64,000 nt of DNA, taken from assembly GCF_022539315.1 (NCBI RefSeq), contig NC_066314.1, positions 50,901,180 to 50,965,179 on the forward strand, written 5' to 3'. The first letter of the stretch is position 1. Each line of letters begins with the position of its first letter. Below are positions 36,901-49,566 of the stretch, piece by piece. The stretch is from Serinus canaria (Eukaryota > Chordata > Aves > Passeriformes > Fringillidae). The notes beneath the pieces were generated by a model. The model searched no databases and was not told where the DNA came from. It worked only from the letters and a program-made list of their open reading frames with translations. A program made the position numbers and the translations under genes.

Positions 36901-39900
36901 GCAAAATAAACCAAGCTTGATTCCTGTCTTATGCAGGAGAAGGCTTCAGTGTTCCCCTGGTATTTTAGCAATCTGTTTCTGTGGCTATTCTAGTTTAAAT
37001 TAACCCATCTACATCACAGCTAGCCAAAACTGGACACGCTACCAGGCCATATTTCTTGGTATTAACCTTGCTTCAATGTATCTTGAGATCACAGATGTTT
37101 GCTCCTCTTGTTCTGGTGGGTCACAGACAGCCTGCTTTAGACAGTCACTTGCAAGACTTTCCTCATATGAGCTGTTGAAGTTCAGTGTGTGATGTTATGT
37201 CTTACATATCCTTCTTGTTTTTTTGAACTTTAACAGGTTATCTTTTATATACTCTCTCCTCTTTATTGTTTTAATGTATTGCACGCAATGTTTCCCAACC
37301 TTTTATGTGCATCTGTCCTATGTAAAATAAGTCCCTTGGGACAAAGTTCCTTGGGTGGAGATAAGGAATAAAGTGAAAGACCCTCTGGGCCCTTTAGGAA
37401 TCACAGATCTATATCCTCCCATGGAAGGCAAATCAGAGCCAATTTGCTGGCTTTTGTTAACTCTCATTTGTTTCAACACATGATTTATCACCGGGGTCTC
37501 TCCTCACATCTCTGAAACAAACACCAGAGGCTTTCCACGTTTCCTTATTTTTCCAGCCATTTCAGATTCAGCCAGCATCAATTCCAATATCTCAATGAGG
37601 GCTCTGTTTGTGCAGTCTGACAATAAAATCTAAATCTTTATTCACAGCATTTAGTGAATTCCTAAAATGCGGTCGATGGCATCTTAATGGTTATTTCATC
37701 TCTGGGTCAGCTTTTAGCAGATCCTCAGAATAAAGATGGATGCAAGCCCTCTGGAAGCCAAGACCCCCATCACTGTGGTGGCACAGTGCAGAAATGGCAA
37801 GCAAATTAGGAGGAAGGCTGGGCATGGGAACTGATCTCTAGGCAAACAGTGTGAGCACCAGTTCTGACTTTTCCCTACAAAGAGTTGGAAAGAGGAAACT
37901 GGGTTCAGCAGCCTTTCTCACTGGGTTTTAGCCTATCAAGGTGTTTGGTTGTATAAAGACTCATGAATGTCCCTACATGCTTGTTTTATTTTACTAATCT
38001 GATGGGACATCATAAAACTTAGCATTGATTTTTGGGGGGAAAACAGGAAGGAAAAGCAAAAGGCAATACATCAAAAAAGTTCCTTCTGAAGGAAAGACAT
38101 CTAGAAAGCAAGTGTCAAGCAAGATTACACTTTTCCCACAGTTTTGAATTGAGTCAACAAACCTCTATGACTAATTTACCTGGCCTTTTCAGCCTTGGAT
38201 ATAAAAATGTGCCCAGCTACACTCTGTGAAAGCCTGCAAGGTAGTGAATGGGGAACTTCTAGCAGGGTGTCATTAGGGTGTCTCTACTGTTCCACAACTG
38301 CTCAGTCACCCCAGTATCTTCTAGGCCACTGTCCCCATATTTTGACCACTATCATTCCATTAGGAATTTATTTTTCCCAGTATCTAATTGGAATTTTCTT
38401 AATTCTCTCACAAATGCTGAACAGAGTAGAAAAATCTCTTCCCTTGATACTAATGCAGTCCAGAGACTGTTTGGCCTTTCCCACAAGGAAACACATCTGA
38501 CTTGTGCTGGACTTGCCATTAAGATGCCTGCAAGTCCCTCCTTACACCAGGACAAATTTCTCAGAGAAAGCAGAAAGTTATACTATTTGGGCTACTCATT
38601 GCTTTGAGCAAGTAAAGTTTGAGTGAGTGGTAAGCACCATTCTCAAGTATGACCTGTGGATTTGAACTCAGGCCCCTCAAGAGAAAGAAATCTCTGTGTT
38701 CTCCTGTGTGCCATGAAAAAATTCTTTCAAGAAACTTTTTATCCTGCTTCCATTACAGATTCCCTGTATTTATAACTTTAAATGCTTTTATGCAGGGGGG
38801 AAGACAAAGAAGCATCATTATCATGTTTCAAAAAGACAGCAAAGTGCTTTTTCATCTCCATTACTGAGAAATTGAGTCAACTTTACTCTATACAAAGTCT
38901 GTCTCTGAGAGCTTTTGTTCAAATCATATTTGCTACTTAACAAAACTTGATTTACTGAGGGGGATAGGCTAAGAAGAGATGGAAGGGAAATATTAGCATT
39001 TCATTGGAAATTTTAATATTGATATTAAGTGGCACCAAACCCCAGACAAATTGGTGCTTTTATTAACTTAGACTGCTAGGAACTAAATGTTTTTCTTCTA
39101 CTATTTCTCCTTCTTTTCCTGCTTTTATTACTCCAGCCCTACATATCACACTGTTTTTCTCCTGTATGAGATCTCGCAGTGGTATCATCCACAATTTTTT
39201 CCAAATCATGTACTGAAAATTACAATGTGGTGTCTATAAAGGAAGCAAAAGACAAATAGCAATGACTATCTCCAAGCAGAAAGCAGATGAGCCTTTCCCA
39301 CAGAGGTCTAGCAGGACAGTGTGCAAACTGATGAGATAATGGCCACTGACCCCCAGTCAAGGTACACTCTCTTACTGGCCCTCCTGTTTTTAGAGCTTCA
39401 TTGTCCTGTTGGTCACAGCTCATTGTAAGGATCCCAGCAAAAAGCTCCTTTTTGTCTTCTTGTATTGGAAGAGTCACCCAAGAACACTTCTCCTTTGCAA
39501 AGAGCATGCTGAATTGTGAAGGCAAACATGATTTGTCTGAATGGGTCTGAGAATGTTATTAAAGTCATGCATAATAATGATATATATTTCATTCCTTTTT
39601 TTTTTTTTTTTGACCACTGCTTTGATCTTGGTGAACATAAACTTATATTTCACCTGAAAGATGAAAAAATGTGGTATTTTTACGCAGGGAACAGCAATAT
39701 CAGGACAATACCAGTAGAGAACATGTTCATAAATCACACAACCATATAAGACCATTAGGAAGTCACTAAGTCTGACATCAGATTAGAGATGTGGAACTAC
39801 TTTGAAAGATTCCAACTTGAACTGAGGAAGAATATTTGAGCTTTATTTAAAAATTGAAGTGAAGAACTTACCATAACCCTTGTTCATTGCTCCAAGCTGA

Positions 39901-41529
39901 TAGCAATACTCAGTCTTCCAAACTACCATCTTATTTTCAACTTGGTTGTATCCACTTTCTGCTTTCCAGCCCAGATAATTTGGGATTTCTGCATGAAACT
40001 TGGTGAGAAGTTGTTATGCAGGTAGCATAAAAACATCTCAAAATCAGATCTATTGATTGTTTTTTTTCAAGCCTATAGGAAGAAAGACATTGTTTGACTC
40101 AGGAAAAAGTGAGTCAGTGCTTTTTGAATTATTTCTTGTTGGTCTGTTAGGACTCAAGCTAAATTCTCTTAACTCTGCTCCTGATTCATTGATCTTTACA
40201 GCAGGCTTACCCAGAATCTGTTGCTGTCACTGGTAAGCAGTCACAGAGGCAAATAACACATTTACACCATTGATGAACCTGCCCAGTAACTACTCATGAG
40301 GGAGCCAGTGATTCATAGCTTGATGCAATGGAGAAGAGTATGCCCCTTGCAAATAGTTTCCAGCTGTTCATTTGGATGTGTATGCTAAACACCACTAAAA
40401 AGATGCTGAAATGAAAAGGCCAAAGAAGTAAAAAATACTGGTGCTAAAAAAAGTGGCAAACAAATTAAAAAAAAAACCAAACTGGACTACAGTTATACAT
40501 TCTTTGTAAGAGTAGAAAAACCCCACAAAAACAAAATATAAAGAAGTCTGAAAGAAAGAGTTAACAGGTTCAAATCAGTCTTCAAGTACTGTATAATTCT
40601 CCACCACTCATTATTTACACCTCCCACACAGCCTTTCCCTTGCTTCTTGTTTTCTACTGTGATGGAAATGCACTGCTGAATCTCTACTGTGGACATTATA
40701 CATTGTTTATTAAGTATGTAGAACATATTTTGAAAGAAACACATCCCAGGGTGCATCAAGTTATGTCAGACTGTGATAGGTTTTCTCAGAGTGTTCAAGG
40801 CTGGTGAAGCAGAAGAATTTGCTTATGAGGACTAAAATGATTGATCTGTTTGGTGGCTTGAGAGGTGTTGATTATAGGGTAGGCTTATGTAGGTGTGTGG
40901 GCAACTTGCTAATTAGTATTTCACCATATTGAATAGTAGCTGGCATAAGCAACAGGCATATTTTTATCATGTACTATAATGTATGTTTGAACTTTAGCAC
41001 ATTAAAATCCCCTATTTCCTGTTTAAGTGATCTATTTCTCATCACCTAGAAATAGCCTATTTTGAAATCCACACAGTTTTTAGAAAAAACTTTAGGAATT
41101 AACACATGATAATTTACTTCTGAGGTGAAATAAAGATCAGGCTGGAAAGAGGACATTTTTAAGGAATTATGAAATTGAGGTAATTAACCCTTAACCACTT
41201 TCCACTTAACTAATTAACTGCTTAACCCTAAAGTATTTATAAAAAATATAGTGGAGTCTGTGATGATCTGCAGACTTTAAATCACACTCAAAAGCTTTTC
41301 TAGGAAGTACCTTCTAGCTAACCAAGTGTCAATGGAATTGCTGCAGGAATTGCAAGAAGGTATTTCATACCTAAGTAGGAGATTAAGAGATCAAATAACA
41401 TTTTCTGTAATTCTATCATTCAGAACTTTCACAGAATAAAAGGTCTTTCTTCTGCAGTTCTCCAAGCACTTAAAAAAATATGCATTAAAATGAATACATT
41501 AAACTTAATCATTCACACATCATCTGCCT
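33992..41529. other. Non-coding sequence, no gene seen
   Basis: About 7.5 kb with no recognised gene. Contents seen: poly-T at 39596-39611 and AT-rich stretches. No large transposon was recognised by eye. Confidence 0.45.
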
Positions 41530-41575
41530 TTTTCTCATCTGGGCAAACTGAGGCACAGGGAAGTTACAGAGCTGG
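41530..41575 (+). repeat. MIR-like SINE core fragment
   Basis: 'TCATCTGGGCAAACTGAGGC' then 'ACAGGGAAGTTACAGAGCTG' resembles the MIR core 'GAAACTGAGGCACAGAGAGGTTA'. Short and tentative. Confidence 0.4.
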
Positions 41576-44500
41576 TATTTTTAGAAGTGGTCTGGAATGC
41601 TGGGTGCCATCACTATGAGATGTTCAGTGTTTGATGCTCAAAGGGGAATTAGACATGTCACATTTAAAGGTCTGAGCTCCTGAGCTCCACCCAGGTAGTG
41701 AAAGTACACATGGCAGCAGGAGACTGACATCCTCATTTTCTCTTTAATCTTCTCTAGAGCTAAACAGAGCTTAGCACATTGCATTGCCAACTATGATTCC
41801 AGGTGACCGAGTGGATCTGCCAGTGCACTTCTCATCCCTTGAAAAGAGAGCCTCCACTCCATGTTCATGTGTGGATCCAAATTCCACCCAATAGATTTAG
41901 GAAGAACAGAGAGTGTAACAAAAAGTAGGAGTGGATTGCAAAATGCTAAAAATGTTGCTTCTGATGCCAAAATCTAAGATAATCTTTGGCTGCTCCTTCT
42001 TGGCTTTTACCCAAAAGCAATTCACGCACCTGTAACACATTAGGCTGTCACAATCATTACCCACCAACCTTTAGAAATACAGGAAAGCTGACTTAAGACA
42101 ATAACCTGGAGCCCTGCCTGGTCCCATGGCTTTGACCTCTCAGCCTGTCTCACAATGATGTCTCCAAGCACAGGCATACTTAAGCTGCCTGTGCAACATT
42201 TTTGGCCTTCTCCCTTGAGTACTTGCTCTGGCCAGTTTTTCTAATCAGTGATCAGTGACCACCAGACCATCAAATGGGCCATACACACCCAGCAGATGGC
42301 AGTGGCTGTGCTCAAGCATGACAGCTCTTTGCACGCAGAACTGGCTGCAGAGCAAAGCAGACTGTTCAGGCAACCAAGACACAGCTCTGCCTCTGCTCTG
42401 AGCCCCAAGTAGAAAGCAGTTTGCTACCTGCTAATGCACCTGAGTGTCCTATTGAAAGTCTGAAGCATTCTTTGCTGTAAGCCAGAAATGTGCTTGGGAA
42501 GCAAAAGAGTTTCACTGACTTCTGCTTTCTAGGACTCCATAGGAGGCCTTTCAGTTGGGTGAATCCCTAGTATCTGGCATAAATGAGCAGGAAAAATGGC
42601 CTCTGTAGTACTATTCAGCCCAGGGATACACTGTCAGCAGGAGTAGCCATACCTGTGACTCTAAAGGAAGCACTATCCTGTGAAGGACTCTAAAGTTTTG
42701 AGAGCTGCCAAAGCTTGTGTTTATACTCTATGGTTTTCTATTAGTCCATGTATCCTACTTCCAAAACCTCCTGGAAACTCCCAACAGCCATCTCCAGCAT
42801 TTGGTTCCACATTTCCTGGGGTGGGGAGAGTAATTGAGCTCACTGCTAAGGGAACTGTCCTTTATTATTATATTTCATATATCATTTTGGAAATCCTCCA
42901 GCGCCATTTAATCTAATCACACTCTTCTTGAATATGATAGATAATTCCTCTTATTTAATAGCTGTGAATATAGAGAAAGCATTTTTTTTTGTTTGCTTAT
43001 ACTAGGTAGCAACTTCAGTTACAGGTTAGAGCCCTATTATGCAGGAAGTTGTAAAAATAGCAGTCACAATAAGCTTATAGATGGTTCTCATGTCCCTCAG
43101 GCCTCTGGCATGCTATTTTTTCAGGGGAGGAGAGTTTGAAGATAGAGGAAACTAATCAACTCTGTAATTCATACCTTTACATAATTTTGATTAACTCATG
43201 TAATAAGGAAGTCCTAGAGCATCCCCGTGGAAGCAGACTCTGAAGCAACTTGTCTGCATGCACCTCACAAAAAGAAGCCCAGAACAGGAGCCAGTGTACC
43301 CATTATGCTCTCATCAGCTTCTTACAGGGACTGCAGTTCTGTCCTGTGACAGAGCACTTCCATTTGTGCTTTCCAGTGTTTGCACAGGTATTTTCTGACA
43401 TTGGCATATGAGGTATGAGTTTGTGTTACAAAAATTGGTGCGTATTTTATGAGTATGCTGTCCTAAATGGAGATAGTCTCTCTGCTCCTCATACCTGCTG
43501 GAAATCGAAGGCATGTAAGAATGCAACACAGCCACACTATTTAAATCAATATGTTGTCATTTGCCATTAACCTTTCCATTCACCTCCAGCATTTGCTCTT
43601 TTTCAAATCAATTGGAATCAGTTCTGTGCATGAGCTTTCCAAAAGCACCATAAAAACTTTACAAAAAGAAAGTAAGAATACTTGGAGTGGTTCACCTGCT
43701 CATGGACCTAAACTTGTGACAAAGAAACTGGGAAGTCAGTCTAGGTGAGGTGCTTAAAGCACAGCATTTGGAAACCCTGGAGGGAGCAGATGAAACTAGC
43801 AATATCCCTGCACTTTGCTAATTACCAACTGGAAGAGAAAGTGAGGGCACATTGTTTTGGTTGAAGACAAGTGTGAGTTAGATTGCAAGACAAGTCTGGT
43901 CCTACCTTGCTGAAGACAGTAAGTGGACTGAAGAGCCTTGCATTCAAGTTGGAATTCAGCTTCTGCCTTCAAAGAGCTCATTTAAAAATATATATATATC
44001 TACTTCATGTAGCACCTCTATAACAAAAACACTGTCTATGGTGGAAATCATTAGGACCCACTGGAACAGAAGCAATCATCCAGCTGCAAAACAGGAACAT
44101 AATAAAAACAGACTGAGAATCCCTGCTGTAGAATTAACTGAATTGGTTGCAAGCGATTTTTTTGTCTGTATAAAGCACTCAGAGTTTTTTTTTTTTTTGT
44201 GATCTAGCTGTATTACATGTATCAGTAGAATGTTATCCAAAGGTAGATTAAATTAAACTTCTCCTTCTTTCAAGGGACATTCCTTATAGCTAGAAAACAA
44301 TCCAAAGTTAAGAGACTTTATTGTTAGATTTACTGCTCACATTTCGGCCATAGTTTTAACATATGTGCAAGAAATAATAAAGAGCAATTCAATTGAAGAA
44401 CTGAAAAGTACATTTATTGAAGAGACTCACACTTCAACTTAAAAGGGAAAATAAGTTTTAAAATATAACTTTTACAACAAAACTTATTGGTCTACATTTA

Positions 44501-44670
44501 AAGTAGACTGTCAAAGGAATTATAAACAGCTACAACATTGCTACTATCAGAGTTTATAAATAATAGTAAGTGTAAGAGCTCAAGTTGTGGCTACAGTTCT
44601 GTCCAACTAGATGTTGTGAAAACAAACAATGGAGATGTTCTTTTCCCAAAACCTACACTTCCATGGCTTT
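41576..44670. other. Non-coding sequence, no gene seen
   Basis: No gene or large repeat recognised. Minor poly-T and (TA)n runs occur near 43989 and 44188. Confidence 0.45.
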
Positions 44671-45256
44671 TTCTGTGTTGTGGTTTAACCTGAAGGGCAG
44701 CTAAACACCACACAGCCGCTTACTCACTCCCTGTTTCAGCCCTGTGGAATGAGGGACAGAATTGGGAAAAAGTAAAAGTTGTTGGTTGAACTAAAGGCAG
44801 CTTAACAGAGTAAAAAAGAAAGTGATGATGATGATGATAATAATAATAATAATAAATTATATATATATATATATATTTAAATACAAAAAAGTGATGGATG
44901 ATGCAATTATTCACCACCTACTAAACTATGCCCAGAATGTTCCTGAGTAGCAGTCCCTGCCCAGCTTCCCCCTTTATCCAGAGCAAGATATCATAGGGTG
45001 TGGAATATCTTTTGGGCCAGTTAGGATCAACTGTACTAGCTGTATCTCCTCCTAGCTTCTTGTGTGCTCCAGCCTACTCACTGGTGGGGTGGTGTTGGAA
45101 GCTGAAAAGTCCTTGAGGAAGAGTAAATATTGCCTAGCAACATCTAAAACATTGGTGTGTTAGCAACATTATTCTCATCTGAAATCCAAAACACAGAACT
45201 GTGACAGCTACGAGGAAGAAAAGTAACTCTATCTGAGCTGAAACCAGAGCACTCTG
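44671..45256 (+). mobile_element. Solo ERVL-type LTR
   Basis: The LTR spans 44676-45251 (576 bp). It begins TGTTGTGGTTTAACC and ends AAACCAGAGCA, with internal words such as 'CAGCTAAACACCACACAGCCGC', 'GTGTGGAATATCTTTTGGGCC' and 'CCTACTCACTGGTGGGGTGG' that I know from avian ERVL LTRs. Flanking 5-mers are TTCTG (44671-44675) and CTCTG (45252-45256), a 4-of-5 match, as expected for an old 5-bp target duplication. An expanded microsatellite sits inside it. No internal region remains. Confidence 0.9.
44823..44876. repeat. Compound (GAT)n(AAT)n(AT)n microsatellite inside the LTR
   Basis: Three neighbouring simple repeats grade into one another within the A-rich middle of the ERVL LTR. Confidence 0.95.
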
Positions 45257-46244
45257 GTGGAGGGCATAGTTAATGATTTGGCATACCTCAAAATTACCTG
45301 CTAAATCTCTTAAGCTGGAGTAAATGCAGTGGTTTAATATACTTGCATGATCATCCTAGCTCTTGTCCCAACATGAAAACCTAGACACAGATGCCTCTAT
45401 TTCCACCGGAAGGAAAAGGGTCTATAATTCTTAGCAGAATGTCTAGCTAATTACCAAAACAGGCACAACACTCAAGAGATGAAAAAGGAAAGCCACGAGC
45501 CAATGTCTTATGTCAAATGTAAAATTGCTTTTGAAATTGCATTCTTTGTCTTCCAGAAATATTTAGGGGGTGGAGAGGAGAAACAACTCTCAGACTTTAA
45601 GAAAATGTTTCCCTTCAAAACTGTCTTTAACAATATGTTTCAACTAATACTATAACAGGATTCTGGTTGTAAACCAGAGTCCTGGTATCTTGTCCTTTTT
45701 GAAAACTACTGTGTTATAATATTTATCAATAAACAACTGACATTTCTTTTCATTTTTCCTCAACAAACTACCCCATGTAACCCTCCTTGTTTCAGCTTTA
45801 TAGAAATAGTATGCACACTTTTTCCTAGCTTGCTTATTTGATGCCTAGGTCACTTTTGCTGTCAGAATCTATTTATTGAATAAAACTGATTTTTTCCCTT
45901 CTCAAGATATAGTGAAAAATGTGCAAGATCTCCCAGTACAGGGATTGGTTACTAGGAAACACAGTCTCCAGAGAGCAGACTAGGAGCACAAACCTTGGAC
46001 TACAAAGATTTATTTGAGGAAAATTCCTACAACAAGGGTTGGAATTAAAATAATAGGAATCTAAAAACATGCTCTTGCTGAAGAACAAATTTAAAAAGAG
46101 AAATTGATATCTGTAAGAGCTGTACAACAGTCTTCTCTTGTTCTAAGAAGATGTAATAGTCTAAACTTGGTAGATATCTCTCAAGAAAGAAATTGAAAAC
46201 AGTCAAGTAGAAAGCAAATAAACAAACAAACAAACAAAAAGGTA
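45257..46244. other. Non-coding sequence, no gene seen
   Basis: No gene recognised. A short (AAAC)n run at about 46217-46240 precedes the CR1. Confidence 0.5.
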
Positions 46245-46690
46245 TAGGGATTCATGAATCATATAATGGTTTGAATTGGAAGAAACCTTTGAAAGGCCAT
46301 CTAGTCTAACTCCACTATAATAAGCAGGAATATCTTCAACTAGATCAGGTTGCTCAGCCCCATCCAACCTGACTGAATGTTTCCACAGATGGAGCATCTC
46401 CCAGCTCTCCAAGAAACTTGTGACAGGGCTTTACCACCCTCATTTTAAAAACACTTCTTTCTTGTATCTAATCTAAATAGCTCTCCTTCAGTTTAAAACC
46501 ATTAGCCCTTGTCCTATCACAGCAGCCTTTCCAGGAAGTTTATCCCCATATTTCTTTTAGGCACCTTTCAAGTACTAGAAGGTGATAATAAGGTCTCCTC
46601 AAAGCTTTCTCTTCTCCAGGTTGAACAACCCTAACTCTCTCAGCCTTTCCTCATAGGAGAGGTGCTCCATCCCTCTAATAGTCTAATAAA
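46245..46690 (-). mobile_element. CR1 LINE 3' fragment
   Basis: Antisense CR1 from its 3' tail (ATCATATAATGGTTTGAATT) through 'CAGGTTGCTCAGCCCCATCC', 'AACCTGACTGAATGTTTCC', 'TTAGCCCTTGTCCTATCAC', 'CTCTTCTCCAGGTTGAACAAC', 'CTCTCAGCCTTTCCTCATAGG' to 'AGAGGTGCTCCATCCCTCT'. It is 5' truncated, as is typical, and has no coding capacity. Confidence 0.95.
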
Positions 46691-48316
46691 ATCCATCTGC
46701 TTAGTATTTAAAAGATTCTGCTCTTCTTTGGGATAGATTCTTATAAAGATACATTCTGGGCAAAATTGCACTTGACTAATTAGGAACTTTGTCAAAATTC
46801 TGCATTTGAGATATATTGACCAAAGCTTTTCCTCAATGACTTTCTGTCTCTCCCATGAGAAAGCCCACAACACCCAGTGGGCTATATTGTTTGAACCTCC
46901 TCAATGAGGTCTGGAAAATATGCAAAAAAAGAAATGATTAAGCCAGGAGTCACTGAAGACAAATTCAATCCAAAATATTTTTAGTACTGCAGCAAGGCTC
47001 CAAAAGGATCAATGTGTCTGCATCACTTATTTAGAATGACATATTTTAAAAAGAGAGTTGTAGGGGAAATCTTCCCTTTTTAGCCACTTGTAGTTTCACT
47101 CATCTATCACCAAACAGCATAATACGTGCCTCATTCATATGAAATGAAGGAAGATCCCTGCATTCAATAGTCCTGAATGTCATCCCAGTAAAATGTAAAG
47201 CCCCCTCGGAAAATTCCTAGAGAGGCTGTCAGCTGATAACCTATTCTGTCTGTTCTGAAAGAGCCATGTAAGAAAGCACTGCCCCTGGCTATTTGTCTTA
47301 GATGTAATTGGTGTGTGTCAGATGCTCCCATGTTCCAAAACACAGAGTGGAGGCAACTGCAAGAGCCAGACGGAGCCTGGCCCTGCGAAGCTGGTGCCAG
47401 GCAGCTTGAAACAAACACTGGCCTTTCCCACACAGCAGTCTGCAGTGCTAAACTCATTGAAGGCAGGCAGGCAGGCAGGGACAAACTCGTGGAGGTGAGC
47501 ACATAAATATGATGGGGTAGATACCAGAAGAGGAGGTAGCCTTAATCTTGGTAAGTTGTTCTCAGGTGAACAGAAGAATAACAAGCTTGCCTACTCTTAG
47601 GTCAAAGAAAACCCCCAAAACAAAACAAAGCAAACAAAACAAAACAAATTACAAGGTATTTGAAAATAAGCAAAGAAACCATTTTGGTCAGTGAGCACCA
47701 AGATAACAGTTCTGAAAATGTTCATGGTCTCTCTTGGGAGGAGAACTTTGAAGTTTATAGCCTAGGAAAGCCTTACATACCCTTTTGTGCTTAGGAGACT
47801 GAAATGCCTCTAGAATAGCAAAAGCTTCTTTTGGACTTTGACCTCAAAGGTTGGAGGAATTCTCCAGGTCACAGGGAAGGTGTGTTTTTACATAGCACTG
47901 AAGACTGGTGGTTGACCCCACACTTAGAAAGCAACCAGAATGGCCCCAGAAAAATTGAAGGACATCAGTAGACCAAGGATAATTGTAGTTGGGTCTACTG
48001 TGCTGTAGTTTTTATCACAGACAGTTGCAAACATGCTTTTTTGGTTTAGTCAAAATAGCAAATTATGCAGGAAACCTGGGGGATGTCTAACTGATCAAAG
48101 AGACCAGGAAAGATAATGTCCCTAAGAGAGGGATTCATGGCCATTTACAGAGAAAAAGTCAGTGTCCCATATACTGACTTCCAGGGCCCTCCAAGGAAAT
48201 GGCCTTAGTTAGTACATACTCAAAACTGAAAAGGCAGAAGCATGTAATCAACTTGCTAAATTCCAGCTTTGATATTAAAAGGGAAGAGCTCCTTTTCTAA
48301 GCCTTCAGTCTGGTAT
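46691..48316. other. Non-coding sequence, no gene seen
   Basis: No gene recognised. It includes a (GGCA)n patch near 47463-47480 and A/C-rich low complexity (AAAAC units) at about 47608-47648. Confidence 0.5.
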
Positions 48317-48390
48317 TTCATTCATTCATTCATTCATTCATTCATTCATTCATTCATTCATTCATTCATTCATTCATTCATTCATTCATT
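48317..48390 (+). repeat. (TTCA)n tetranucleotide microsatellite
   Basis: 74 bp of uninterrupted TTCA, about 18 copies. The open frame across it (48269-48514) is produced by the repeat. Confidence 0.98.
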
Positions 48391-48971
48391 CCCTCACTCG
48401 AATTTGTGGGTGGGTACTGTTAGTTCAGAGAAAAGAAAATCATTGCATTTGAATTTTCCTGATTATTTGACCATGCTAAGCACCTGGGACAATGCATTGA
48501 AAACATCAGCATAGTAGAATCACTTTTCAAACATTTCTCTCTCCAAACCCACAAGAAGAGTTGTCACGTGTTCTACACCAACCGTTGCACAACTAGTATC
48601 AGTAAAATCTGGTGTCAGCAGCGACTAAAAGCAATTGACATGGTCAGTGTTAGTTAAATATGAGAAATATTTAGGAGTACATGGTTTGGACTACCAAAAT
48701 CAGCTTGTACCCATTAGTAGATATTTAGTTTAACAGAAGTAACACTCTTCTTTTAAATAATTCTAGGAGCTTGAACTTTCCCCTGTCATGGACTCATGTA
48801 TCTGACAGGACACAAAAATGTGAAATAAAAATCATCCTAGGTGTAAAATACAAAGGGAGGTCAAGGGATGGCCATATCAGCTTGCACTTAAGACAGCTCA
48901 CTGCAATCAACAGCCGTGGGCATGGCCTTTGAGCAACTAATTTGCTGTTCCCTGTGGAAACCGGGTATTTG
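48391..48971. other. Non-coding sequence, no gene seen
   Basis: Nothing recognisable before the ERVL LTR. Confidence 0.45.
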
Positions 48972-49566
48972 CATGGGGTGTGGGTAGACTCTGGCCAGCA
49001 GCCAAGCTCCTACAGCCACTCCCTCCCTCCTGTCTTCTGTGGGATGGAGAGAAGATAGAGAGGAGATGAGGAGACTTGTGGATCAAGATAAAAATAGTTT
49101 AGTAGGTGAAGCAAAGTTTCACGTGCTAGCACAGCAAAGGAGGAATTTGTCCACTACTTTTCTCTCAGCACCAGCCAAATGTTTAGCTGCCTCCTGGAAA
49201 GCAAGGACTTTGAATGCCAGTGGTAATTTTGGAGGATAAGTGCCATAAAAGTATTTTCCTTTTCTTCCTCTTCTCCTTGAGTTTTGATTGCTGAGCATGG
49301 CATGATGTTGCATGGAGTATGTCCTTAGTCAGTCTTGGTCAGATGTCCTGCCTGTGTCCCCTCACAATTTATTAACTATCCAGACTACTCTCCAAAGGAG
49401 GCAGTGGGCAAAAGATGCATTCTTGTCTATTGTGCAAGCACTGCAAAAATAGCTGAAGGCTCTGGTGTGTTATCAGCAAGTTTTTAATCACAACTCCAAA
49501 ACCCAGCACTGTACAGCCTGCTATGAAGAAATTTTACCCCAACCCAGCCAGACTCAGTACACATGG
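48972..49566 (+). mobile_element. Solo ERVL-type LTR with 5-bp target duplication
   Basis: The LTR spans 48977-49561 (585 bp). It is a diverged relative of the LTR at 44.7 kb. Shared order: a CAGCC.CTC block near the start, 'GTGGGATGGAGAGAAG', 'GTTTAGTAGGTGAAGCAAAG', and at the end 'CACAACTCCAAAACCCAGCAC', 'GCTATGAAGAAATTTTACCCC', 'AACCCAGCCAGACTCAGTACA'. CATGG flanks both sides (48972-48976 and 49562-49566), a perfect 5-bp duplication as expected for ERVL. The initial TG has decayed to GG. The open frames at 49039 and 49523 lie in or across the LTR and are not genes. Confidence 0.85.
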
